The position numbers and the translations under genes are program-made. From contig JABDPK010000231.1 in the NCBI GenBank assembly GCA_013042795.1, forward strand, positions 1 to 6,626: 6,626 nucleotides of DNA, given 5' to 3'. The DNA is from Saprospiraceae bacterium (GTDB taxonomy: Bacteria; Bacteroidota; Bacteroidia; Chitinophagales; Saprospiraceae). Numbering within the stretch: the first letter of the stretch is position 1; every line of letters begins with the position of its first letter. Positions 1 to 5,710 of the stretch are shown piece after piece. The notes under the pieces were generated by a model. That model was not told the DNA's origin. It did not search any database and saw only the letters and a program-made list of their open reading frames with translations.

Positions 1-309
1 GGTCGTATATTCCTTGTGCCACTATTTGAAGGTATTGGCCAGCAAAATAAAATCCTGGAAGCAATGGCAATTGGAATACCCGTTGTAACAACTCCTGATG
101 TTGCCAAAGCCCTGGGAATGGAACATGGTAATCAATTACTGGTTGCCGATACAGCCAAGTCATTCAGTGATTGTATACACCAATTCTTAACAGACAAAGA
201 TTTCACCATCGGGATGATGGACAGAGCTCGCCGTTTTGTCAGTCTGAATTATGAATGGCATGCCGTATGTCAACCATTAATAAAACTTATCCAAGGCTCT
301 AAAGATTAA
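1..309 (+). CDS. Glycosyltransferase, GT-B fold (GT4-like), C-terminal fragment
   Basis: The 5' end lies outside the window. The open frame runs from base 1 (G-R-I-F-L-V-P-L-F-E-G) to TAA at 307-309, so the GTG at 16 should not be read as the start. About 102 residues are visible. The string V-P-L-F-E-G-I-G-Q-Q-N-K-I-L-E-A-M-A-I-G, followed by P-V-V-T-T-P and a later N-Q-L-L-V-A-D, is the nucleotide-sugar-binding half of GT4-type retaining glycosyltransferases. The acidic residues around the N-K-I-L-E-A-M-A helix are the usual donor-contacting positions. The wording is closest to what I remember of the sugar transferases associated with exosortase/EPS loci, but a C-terminal fragment cannot fix the subfamily. 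The family transfers sugars to lipid or polysaccharide acceptors at the inner face of the cytoplasmic membrane, so a surface polysaccharide role is inferred. The 3' end is intact, and the next gene starts 50 bp downstream on the same strand. Confidence 0.88.
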   Translation, partial: GRIFLVPLFEGIGQQNKILEAMAIGIPVVTTPDVAKALGMEHGNQLLVADTAKSFSDCIHQFLTDKDFTIGMMDRARRFVSLNYEWHAVCQPLIKLIQGSKD

Positions 310-359
310 TATCATATATTTATTTTTACAATATAAATTAAAATCAACCGCCATACACT

Positions 360-833
360 ATGAAAAAGATTAATGAGCCTTACCCATTGAATGATGTTTC
401 AGAATTCCATGAAACATTCGATCTTCCTATTTGTCCTGAACCGCTGATACCTTCACCGGACCGCTGCCGATTGAGAATCAACCTTATCGAAGAGGAACTC
501 GAAGAATTGAAAGAAGCGATCAAAGATGGTGATATCATAGAAGTGGCAGATGCATTTTGTGATCTCCAGTATGTATTATCCGGTGCAATCCTGGAATTCG
601 GACTAGGCGACAGATTTAAAGCCTTGTTTGAAGAAGTACAGAGATCGAATATGAGTAAAACATGCAAAAGTATGGATGAGGCATTGGCGACTCAACTCCA
701 TTACGAAAAGAGGGATGGAACGGTATCAGAAATCATTCACAGGGGTGACGAGTTTATTGTATATCGAAAAAAAGATGGTAAAGTCCTGAAGTCCGTTAAC
801 TATTCAAAAGCAGATCTGACTCAATACTTGTAA
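360..833 (+). CDS. MazG/PRA-PH-like nucleoside triphosphate pyrophosphohydrolase
   Basis: This 157-residue protein fits the all-alpha NTP pyrophosphatase superfamily. Its members hydrolyse (d)NTPs or phosphoribosyl-ATP to the monophosphate and pyrophosphate using Mg2+ held by acidic residues. The metal-binding signature is visible: E-E-E-L-E-E-L-K-E at residues 44-52, then E-V-A-D (61-64) and D68, giving the ExxE...ExxD pattern. A conserved-looking E-V-Q-R-S-N-M-S-K-T (92-101) follows, and the last 40 residues form a predicted beta-rich tail. It is too short for classical two-domain MazG and lacks the HisI/HisE context, so it is probably a stand-alone house-cleaning or nucleotide-pool enzyme; the substrate cannot be read from sequence. 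The ATG at 360 has no Shine-Dalgarno sequence, as is common in Bacteroidota. The 50-bp gap upstream contains TATATTTA (315-322), one mismatch from a Bacteroidota -7 box but with no matching -33 box. The stop codon lies 3 bp from that of the convergent lipoprotein gene. Confidence 0.83.
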   Translation: MKKINEPYPLNDVSEFHETFDLPICPEPLIPSPDRCRLRINLIEEELEELKEAIKDGDIIEVADAFCDLQYVLSGAILEFGLGDRFKALFEEVQRSNMSKTCKSMDEALATQLHYEKRDGTVSEIIHRGDEFIVYRKKDGKVLKSVNYSKADLTQYL

Positions 834-836
834 TTC

Positions 837-1781
837 CTAAAGTGAAAGTATCCTTTGCTTTAATTCGCTTTCTTTAATAAGACTGGGATTTATGGAAATA
901 TCTAAACCGTTATCAGTGATAATGACCTGGTTCTCTGAAAAATAATATTGGTCCTCTATCTTTGAAATTGTAATCAATTTTACGCCACCGCCTTCATGCA
1001 ACATTAATTCACTGGAACAAAAAGATGGGTTGTAGTCATCACTATTCATCCTGGTTATAAAATTAAAATCGGAAGACAACAGGTAGACTAGGGTATTGGA
1101 TTTATCAAATTGATCCGGCACAGATATACAGAATTCGAAGTCTCCTCTTGTATTGTTAACCGGTGATGCCAGGCTATACCAGCCTGGCTTACCAAGCTCG
1201 AATTCATAACCATATTCAATAGTTTCTGTGCCATCCGGAGAAGTACTCGTCCATCCTGTGTAAGAGAAATCATCCACCAGTCCATCTATATTGTAGTCAA
1301 ATACCAGCTTATTTTGATTGACCATACCTCGTCCAAGTACCAATTCTTCAACGGGTTCCTGGCTGGGCACCCTGACAACAAGTTTTTCACCTGTCTGAAG
1401 ATCAAGACTGTTTGAGTTCAAACTTGCATCAACATAAATGCTGTAAAAAGGAGAATATATTTTATCTCCGGTATAATGATCATTGTTGTGCAGCATAAAA
1501 TCCGCGTAGTTCTTCATTTCAATCAAATGCAATTGATAAGAAATATCTGAAGCTTCTGCTTTTGAAAGGAAGGTTCCTGATTCAACAAGGAGTTGCACAT
1601 TATAGTCAGTTACAATTACATGATCTTCTCCATTATCGATCTGTAGTATGTCAGATGTGCTTGGTATTAATGATTTCAGAGATTCTAAAGGTCCTTCTTC
1701 ATCATGTGGAATGAAAAACTCGGAATCTTCATAACATGAAAACATTAAAATGCTAAAGAAGAACAAAACCAGAAATCTCAT
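837..1781 (-). CDS. Predicted lipoprotein, third gene of the sigma/anti-sigma operon
   Basis: The 314-residue protein starts with a short, very hydrophobic signal sequence ending in a lipobox, L-M-F-S-C, with the lipidated cysteine at 16. The residues after Cys16 are Y-E-D-S-E, an acidic stretch like the export signals of Bacteroidota surface lipoproteins, so the outer face of the outer membrane is a plausible location. The remainder looks beta-rich. It resembles, from memory, a Bacteroidota lipoprotein type with an N-terminal all-beta module (L-V-E-S-G-T-F ... L-D-L-Q-T-G-E-K-L-V-V-R-V-P) and a C-terminal module with N-T-L-V-Y-L-L, V-K-L-I-T-I-S-K, Q-Y-Y-F-S-E-N-Q-V-I-I-T-D and a final helix. 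No enzymatic motif is visible, so no biochemical function is claimed. The gene lies 60 bp downstream of the barrel/anti-sigma gene on the same strand, with no convincing terminator or promoter between them. An accessory role in sensing is inferred from position only. Confidence 0.8.
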   Translation of the reverse strand: MRFLVLFFFSILMFSCYEDSEFFIPHDEEGPLESLKSLIPSTSDILQIDNGEDHVIVTDYNVQLLVESGTFLSKAEASDISYQLHLIEMKNYADFMLHNNDHYTGDKIYSPFYSIYVDASLNSNSLDLQTGEKLVVRVPSQEPVEELVLGRGMVNQNKLVFDYNIDGLVDDFSYTGWTSTSPDGTETIEYGYEFELGKPGWYSLASPVNNTRGDFEFCISVPDQFDKSNTLVYLLSSDFNFITRMNSDDYNPSFCSSELMLHEGGGVKLITISKIEDQYYFSENQVIITDNGLDISINPSLIKESELKQRILSL

Positions 1782-1841
1782 ATTTATTTGGATTTTATAC
1801 TGCTTAGATACATCAGGAATGGTTTGCGCTGCTTGATTACT

Positions 1842-3158
1842 TTATAATCGGTATTTAATGCCGGTCATAATACCAAGTTTAGTGTATTCTTCATTAATCT
1901 GGTTGGAAGGCAGACTAAAACTATTTGGATAATACCTGAAATTTGCTCCTGCATAGAATGAAAATGATTCATTCAAATCAGCTTCAAGATTCAATCCTCC
2001 TGTATAACTGAATCCTATATTGGTTTTAAAATACGAGTTATCATTATTACTGCCAGAACCGTATGCAATTGGAAAATCATTCAACCCCAGCATATGTCCT
2101 TTATTCGAAGATGTGATATTTATCAGAACACCTCCTTTTAAACTCAATCTTAGTCTTTCACTTATTGGAAATTCATATCCTAGTACAAGTGGTATGTCTA
2201 TTTGGGTAAAACTATTGTATGTGGTGACTTCATTGAGACCAGTTTGTTGTACAATCATTGTATCTGTCTGAATAATTGTATCAATATCATTCAGAATCAT
2301 TGTATCAATTGTGATCACAGTACTATTCTTAATGGCATTCTCGTCACGGTGATGAAACTTTATATTGATCCGGTCAACAGCAAGTCCTGATTCAGCAATG
2401 ATACCGTTATCGAACATATATCCAACTCCGAGTGTCGCAGAAAATGAATATGCAGAAGATTCAGTAGTTCTTCGTTTTTGCAGATACTCAATAAATTCAG
2501 CATTCTTGGCATTCAGACTTTGAAATGGAATGTCCGAACTGTATTGGGCATATAGATAAAACCCCGGGTGATATATATTAAAGCTGGGACACTCAGACCC
2601 TGTATTCAAGCCGAAAAGTGAAGGGGATTTGAGATCCCTGAACTCTCCACCTGAGTTCAATGTATTCCACCCAAACTCACTGGACTTTACATGATCTGAT
2701 AATACACTTGTATGCCGTAACATATTCCGATGATTATCACTTTCAGCATTGATAGCACTTTCAGTATTCAAAACACTGGAATTCAAATCTGCTTCAGACT
2801 CAGTATGAAATAAGACATTAGTCGATTGAATGTCGGTGCTCTTAGAAAAATGGATAGGGGAGAGACTGAACCCGAACGACATTCTTTCATTATCAATACT
2901 GGCTACTGGAAAAGCATCACCCGACGAAATAACATCCAATGTTTCGAGTAAGCGTGATTCATTTAGTGTGTGACTGTTTTCAAATTGATATACAAGGAAG
3001 GCTGGTAGAAAAAGGAAAGGCAACAGGAAGAAGAACCAGTACCTCGAATGATCTCTGCGCGGAATAATCCTGGCTTCTATAGCTTCCCATAAGCCATCGG
3101 AAACTGACATCTCAGCATCGATGAGTTTTTCTCTGATATTCTTGTCAAATTTGTTCAA
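1842..3158 (-). CDS. Dma-like dual membrane-spanning anti-sigma factor with outer-membrane beta-barrel
   Basis: The 438-residue protein has four parts. Residues 1-38 are a cytoplasmic anti-sigma-like segment (F-D-K-N-I-R-E-K-L, then S-D-G-L-W-E-A-I-E). R30, R34, R35 and R39 precede one hydrophobic helix at about 39-57, which predicts N-in/C-out topology. Residues about 60-195 are a Ser/Asn/Glu/His-rich linker that looks disordered. Residues about 199-438 alternate like an OMP_b-brl (PorT-type) barrel, with strands such as G-F-Y-L-Y-A-Q-Y, F-T-Q-I-D-I-P-L-V-L-G-Y-E-F and a final G-I-K-Y-R-L. There is no zinc-type HxxxCxxC motif and only one cysteine (190). The architecture matches the Dma proteins of Bacteroides thetaiotaomicron. 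The start is TTG at 3156-3158, inside a TTGA overlap with the sigma stop codon. No in-frame ATG was found in the codons just upstream, and the next Met (17) would remove the conserved-looking N-terminus. Sigma-factor binding is inferred from architecture and gene order. Confidence 0.82.
   Translation of the reverse strand: MNKFDKNIREKLIDAEMSVSDGLWEAIEARIIPRRDHSRYWFFFLLPFLFLPAFLVYQFENSHTLNESRLLETLDVISSGDAFPVASIDNERMSFGFSLSPIHFSKSTDIQSTNVLFHTESEADLNSSVLNTESAINAESDNHRNMLRHTSVLSDHVKSSEFGWNTLNSGGEFRDLKSPSLFGLNTGSECPSFNIYHPGFYLYAQYSSDIPFQSLNAKNAEFIEYLQKRRTTESSAYSFSATLGVGYMFDNGIIAESGLAVDRINIKFHHRDENAIKNSTVITIDTMILNDIDTIIQTDTMIVQQTGLNEVTTYNSFTQIDIPLVLGYEFPISERLRLSLKGGVLINITSSNKGHMLGLNDFPIAYGSGSNNDNSYFKTNIGFSYTGGLNLEADLNESFSFYAGANFRYYPNSFSLPSNQINEEYTKLGIMTGIKYRL
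2251..2316 (-). repeat. Short in-gene repeat encoding D-T-(M/I)-I units in a barrel loop
   Basis: On the plus strand the octamer ATTGTATC occurs three times, at 2257-2264, 2275-2282 and 2299-2306, followed by the related ATTGTGATC at 2308-2316. The spacings of 18 and 24 bases are multiples of three. In the encoded barrel protein this gives D-T-M-I (285-288), D-T-I-I (293-296) and D-T-M-I (299-302). The acidic, Thr-rich stretch lies between two predicted strands, so it probably forms or lines one long loop. Whether the repeat varies in copy number between strains cannot be told from one sequence. Confidence 0.55.
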
Positions 3159-3715
3159 CCAGCCAGTTTTTGTATAGTCAATAATTTTTCCTTCAACATT
3201 TTCCTGGCTTTCACCAGTTGAGAACGGGAAGTACTTTCACCAATTCCCAGCAACTCTGCAATATCTTTATGACTATATCCTTCTATAACATAAAGATTGA
3301 ATACAGCTTTATAGCCATCGGGAAGGGTTTGAACCAATTTGAGGATTTCATCCCGGCTCATTTCCTGAATGACTGTCGGACTGTTATCAAATAACTGATG
3401 CTCTCCGATTTCGGAATAAGCATATTTAACAACATACCGTTGTCTGTATTTCAAAGCAGTATTGATCATGACACGCTTCATCCATGCTTCAAATGACCCA
3501 TGTCCGCTATACAGATGTAATTTATTGAAGACTCTTACAAAACCTTCCTGCAGGATGTCTTCTGCTTCACTTCTGTCCCTCGCGAATCGATAACATAAAG
3601 CCATTAATTTACCTGAGTAAGCGTTAAATAATTGCTTGCATGCCAACCTGTCCCCTTCAAGGCAAAGGCCTATAAGTTCCTGTTCTGTATTATTATTTAG
3701 GAAAAATGGGGACAT
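3155..3715 (-). CDS. ECF-subfamily RNA polymerase sigma factor
   Basis: The 186-residue length is normal for an ECF (group 4) sigma factor, which directs RNA polymerase to a small regulon when released by its anti-sigma factor. Region 2 spans about residues 23-95: D-I-L-Q-E-G-F-V-R-V-F (53-63) is the core-binding region 2.2, and F-E-A-W-M-K-R-V-M-I-N-T-A (75-87) covers the -10-recognising segment. Region 4 spans about 120-178, with the helix-turn-helix Y-S-H-K-D-I-A-E-L-L-G-I-G-E-S-T-S-R-S-Q-L (147-167). No regions 1 or 3 and no C-terminal extension are present. The ATG at 3715 directly follows TTAA and lacks a Shine-Dalgarno sequence. The stop codon overlaps the start of the anti-sigma gene (TTGA), implying translational coupling. 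The gap to the upstream repeat-protein gene is 58 bp. A TATCTTTT (3744-3737) there is one mismatch from a TAnnTTTG box but lacks a -33 partner, so the operon promoter is not identified. Confidence 0.95.
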   Translation of the reverse strand: MSPFFLNNNTEQELIGLCLEGDRLACKQLFNAYSGKLMALCYRFARDRSEAEDILQEGFVRVFNKLHLYSGHGSFEAWMKRVMINTALKYRQRYVVKYAYSEIGEHQLFDNSPTVIQEMSRDEILKLVQTLPDGYKAVFNLYVIEGYSHKDIAELLGIGESTSRSQLVKARKMLKEKLLTIQKLAG

Positions 3716-3773
3716 TTAACTGATTCAATATATTATAAAAGATACTATAAGTTACGATTTTGCTGCCTCAGTA

Positions 3774-4589
3774 TCAACCTTCTTCGTCGATGATAGCATC
3801 ATCAATGATTTCGTTTCCGTCACCATCAAGGTCTTCGAAGCCTGCAATGGGCTCCTGGCTGAGGATTTGATCTTCCGATTTGCCTGTTTCATGGATTGTG
3901 ATTTTTCCTTCTGAAAAAGCATCATATTGTCCTGAAGCGAATTTGTCAGCTTTTGAAAAGAAATCATCCGTTCCTTCAAGCAGAGATCCGCTGGCATCCA
4001 GATCTTCTTCTGCAAAATCTCGTTTAGGTTTTGCCTTTTCTGCTTCAGCCCATGCCTCTGCCTTGTCCATTGTTTCATCCAATTTCTCTGATATTCTTTC
4101 CGAAGCTTGTTTTGCTTTTTCAAATATATCATCCTTCACTTCTAGTACTTTTTCACCAACTGACTCGCTTACCGTTTTTGACTTTTCGAGTAAATCACCG
4201 CCTTTTTCAATCACTTTTTCACCAACCTTTTCAGAAATATCAGAAGCTTTCTCTAAAATATCGCTTCCGGTAGACATCACTTTTTCTCCGACTTCTTCAG
4301 TTATATCCGCAGCTTTCTGAACGACAGGGCTCTCAGCAATTTCATCCTTAACGTCAGAAATTTTCTCCTTGGTCCTTTCAATCAAATCCGCAGAATTCTC
4401 AAGAATAGAATCCTTCAGGCCGGAGGTTTTATCTTCAATGATATCACCTGTTTTTTCAGCGACCTCTTTCGTTTTATCAATGATTTCAGAACCGCTTTCC
4501 ATGACGAAATCGGTGGTTTTTTCTGTGACCGTTTTTCCGACTGCAGTCGCGCCAAAAATTATTTTCTTTAAATCGTTTAAAATTCCCAT
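3774..4589 (-). CDS. Amphipathic 11/22-residue repeat protein (LEA/apolipoprotein/YtxH-like), acidic C-terminus
   Basis: I recognise the type of protein but not a specific function. The 271 residues have no signal peptide or transmembrane helix, so it is probably cytoplasmic. After an N-terminal amphipathic stretch (M-G-I-L-N-D-L-K-K-I-I-F-G), residues about 14-184 are helix-forming, rich in Glu/Lys/Asp/Ser, and periodic at 11 or 22 residues. The clearest units are 97-118, 119-140, 141-162 and 163-184, each starting (T/S)-E-x-(V/I)-(G/S)-E-K. Such repeats occur in LEA-like, apolipoprotein-like and YtxH-labelled stress proteins, which coat membranes or protect against desiccation. Residues 185-271 differ: P-K-R-D-F-A-E-E-D-L-D, several Phe/Gly positions, and a strongly acidic tail with D-L-D-G-D-G-N (253-259). 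That tail resembles the start of an EF-hand or dockerin loop but is not a canonical one. The ATG at 4589 is the only sensible start. The gene is divergent from the coiled-coil gene and 58 bp upstream of the sigma gene. Confidence 0.8.
   Translation of the reverse strand: MGILNDLKKIIFGATAVGKTVTEKTTDFVMESGSEIIDKTKEVAEKTGDIIEDKTSGLKDSILENSADLIERTKEKISDVKDEIAESPVVQKAADITEEVGEKVMSTGSDILEKASDISEKVGEKVIEKGGDLLEKSKTVSESVGEKVLEVKDDIFEKAKQASERISEKLDETMDKAEAWAEAEKAKPKRDFAEEDLDASGSLLEGTDDFFSKADKFASGQYDAFSEGKITIHETGKSEDQILSQEPIAGFEDLDGDGNEIIDDAIIDEEG
4038..4301 (-). repeat. Four tandem imperfect 66-bp repeats inside the amphipathic repeat gene
   Basis: The units run 4301-4236, 4235-4170, 4169-4104 and 4103-4038 on the minus strand, each encoding 22 residues. 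On the plus strand the landmark ACTTTTTCACCAAC, or a close variant, begins at 4147, 4213 and 4279, exactly 66 bases apart. It corresponds to the V-G-E-K-V codons. The fourth unit is the most diverged. The conservation at DNA level suggests fairly recent internal duplication or continued homogenisation, as well as selection on the protein. Confidence 0.85.
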
Positions 4590-4642
4590 AATTGTATTAT
4601 CTCTTTGAATACTAAAGCTACCAAAAAGTGCCTTAAAACATT

Positions 4643-4680
4643 TAAATAAAACACAATTATTCCACTGAGTATTTTATTTA
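4643..4680. promoter_or_regulatory. 9-bp inverted repeat in divergent intergenic region (possible operator)
   Basis: TAAATAAAA at 4643-4651 is the exact reverse complement of TTTTATTTA at 4672-4680, separated by 20 bases. The centre (about 4661) is close to the middle of the 133-bp gap between the two divergent start codons (4589 and 4723). The gap must hold promoters for both genes; the best -7-like matches are TACTTTCG (plus) and TAGCTTTA (minus), each with one mismatch and no clear -33 box. Because the arms are only A and T in AT-rich DNA, chance is a serious alternative. Confidence 0.3.
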
Positions 4681-4722
4681 GACTTTAATAATTACTTTCG
4701 ATTCTTTAGATTGTATGCGAAT

Positions 4723-5670
4723 ATGGATAGTTTATCACAAGTACAACAGGAAATTAAATCGACATTGGAAGAGTATGAATCTCTTAAAAATGTCGAATCC
4801 CATATCAACGAAATTGAATCTAAACTCAAACTTGCGTACAACAATTTAAAAGAATTAAGCAAGAGACTGGATAAAGAACTTAAGGATATAGAAAATCTGG
4901 AAGGTATAAGCCTTAAAGGTCTGTTCTACAAAACCTTAGGGAACAAGGAAGACCAGATGGATAAAGAGCGCCAGGACTATCTTGAAGTCTCTTTGAAATA
5001 CAAGGAGTATAAGAAGGAGATCGAACTCATGGAGTTTGAGCATAAGTTGCTAAGAAAAAAGCTTAATAATCTTCCAGAATTGAAAATCAAACTCGAGGAC
5101 TTAAAAAAGAAAAGAACAAACGAGATTCTGAGTAGTCCTCAAATACATCTAAGAAATGAATTCCAGGAAATATTAAGGAAAATGGATACTTCCATTTTAT
5201 TGAACAGGGAACTTGAGGAAGCCATTGAAGAAGGTGAAAAAGCTGTTAAACTCTTGGCTGTGGTCAGCTCTTATTTAAGGAAGGCAGGAAAATGGGGGCA
5301 ATGGGATATGGCAGGAAAGAATAGGAGAGGAGCCTATATGAAGCACCAGACTATTGATAAAGCATTAAAGGAATTACCCAGGGCTCAACACCAACTCAAT
5401 ATCTTTACCCGGGAATTAAAAGATCTTGGAGAAAATAATATCAATTTCAAATTGAATATGGTTCAGTTTAACCGCTTTACAGATTTTTTCTTTGATAACC
5501 TGATATCAGACTGGATTATCCAGCAGCGGATAAAAAGTACAATAAACAATATCGAATCGACCAGGGATCATACACAAAGAATTTTATTGAACCTTAAGCA
5601 GGAAAAAGAGCATAATGACGCACGATTTGCCTCTTTAAATGATGAAAAAAACCATATCCTTCTAAGCTAA
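4723..5670 (+). CDS. Conserved coiled-coil protein with WGxWD motif, function unknown
   Basis: I prefer the ATG at 4723 (315 residues); the in-frame TTG at 4711 would add only four residues. There is no signal peptide or membrane helix. Residues about 5-65 and 75-135 are heptad-like Glu/Lys/Leu-rich coiled coils. They are separated by L-E-G-I-S-L-K-G-L-F-Y-K-T-L-G-N-K-E-D-Q (about 55-74), which reads like a conserved hinge. A second conserved-looking block is W-G-Q-W-D-M-A-G (191-198), followed by K-H-x-T-I-D-K-A (207-214), and then F-T-D-F-F-F-D-N-L-I-S-D-W (252-264). A C-terminal helix has further coiled-coil character. From memory, proteins with the same WGxWD...KH..ID.A and F.D.FFD.L..DW blocks occur as uncharacterised proteins in Bacteroidota and Firmicutes. 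No catalytic motif is visible, so a scaffolding or filament-like role is only a guess. The helical-protein gene starts 40 bp downstream on the same strand, so a shared transcript is likely. Confidence 0.8.
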   Translation: MDSLSQVQQEIKSTLEEYESLKNVESHINEIESKLKLAYNNLKELSKRLDKELKDIENLEGISLKGLFYKTLGNKEDQMDKERQDYLEVSLKYKEYKKEIELMEFEHKLLRKKLNNLPELKIKLEDLKKKRTNEILSSPQIHLRNEFQEILRKMDTSILLNRELEEAIEEGEKAVKLLAVVSSYLRKAGKWGQWDMAGKNRRGAYMKHQTIDKALKELPRAQHQLNIFTRELKDLGENNINFKLNMVQFNRFTDFFFDNLISDWIIQQRIKSTINNIESTRDHTQRILLNLKQEKEHNDARFASLNDEKNHILLS

Positions 5671-5710
5671 TACGGTATTTTCATATTATTGCATACGTAA
5701 TGATTTATAA

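Noticed and set aside
380..667. Minus-strand frame opposite the nucleotide pyrophosphohydrolase
   Set aside because: It is a Ser/Asn-rich shadow of a gene with a clear metal-binding signature.
1088..1285. Alternate minus-strand frame inside the lipoprotein gene
   Set aside because: It is a short shadow frame. The 314-residue frame with signal peptide and lipobox is clearly the real one.
1835..1849. GATTA/TAATC hairpin at the end of the barrel gene
   Set aside because: The stem is five base pairs of mostly A/T, overlaps the last codons, and has no T-tract on the minus strand. It is not a credible terminator between barrel and lipoprotein genes.
2020..2390. Two short plus-strand frames inside the barrel gene
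   Set aside because: They overlap each other and lie antisense to a well-supported gene, with no domain or signal.
3741..3775. GATACT/AGTATC inverted repeat between the repeat gene and the sigma gene
   Set aside because: The arms are 6 bp with a 23-base loop, have no following T-tract in either direction, and overlap the upstream stop codon. This is expected by chance.
3775..3833. Canonical EF-hand in the acidic tail of the repeat protein
   Set aside because: D-x-D-x-D-G is present, but position 8 is Glu rather than a hydrophobic residue, position 12 is Asp, and no flanking helices are evident. Calcium binding is possible but not supported as a domain call.
3752..4132. Second minus-strand frame overlapping the repeat gene (126 codons, Lys/Gln/Arg-rich)
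   Set aside because: It is a frame-shifted reading of the same repeats. It begins inside the larger gene, and its composition is what shifted Glu/Lys codons produce.
3880..4320. Open frame of 146 codons on the plus strand opposite the repeat gene
   Set aside because: It is the antisense of the 66-bp repeats, is very rich in Ser and Phe, and has no coding features of its own. The minus-strand frame explains the repeats.
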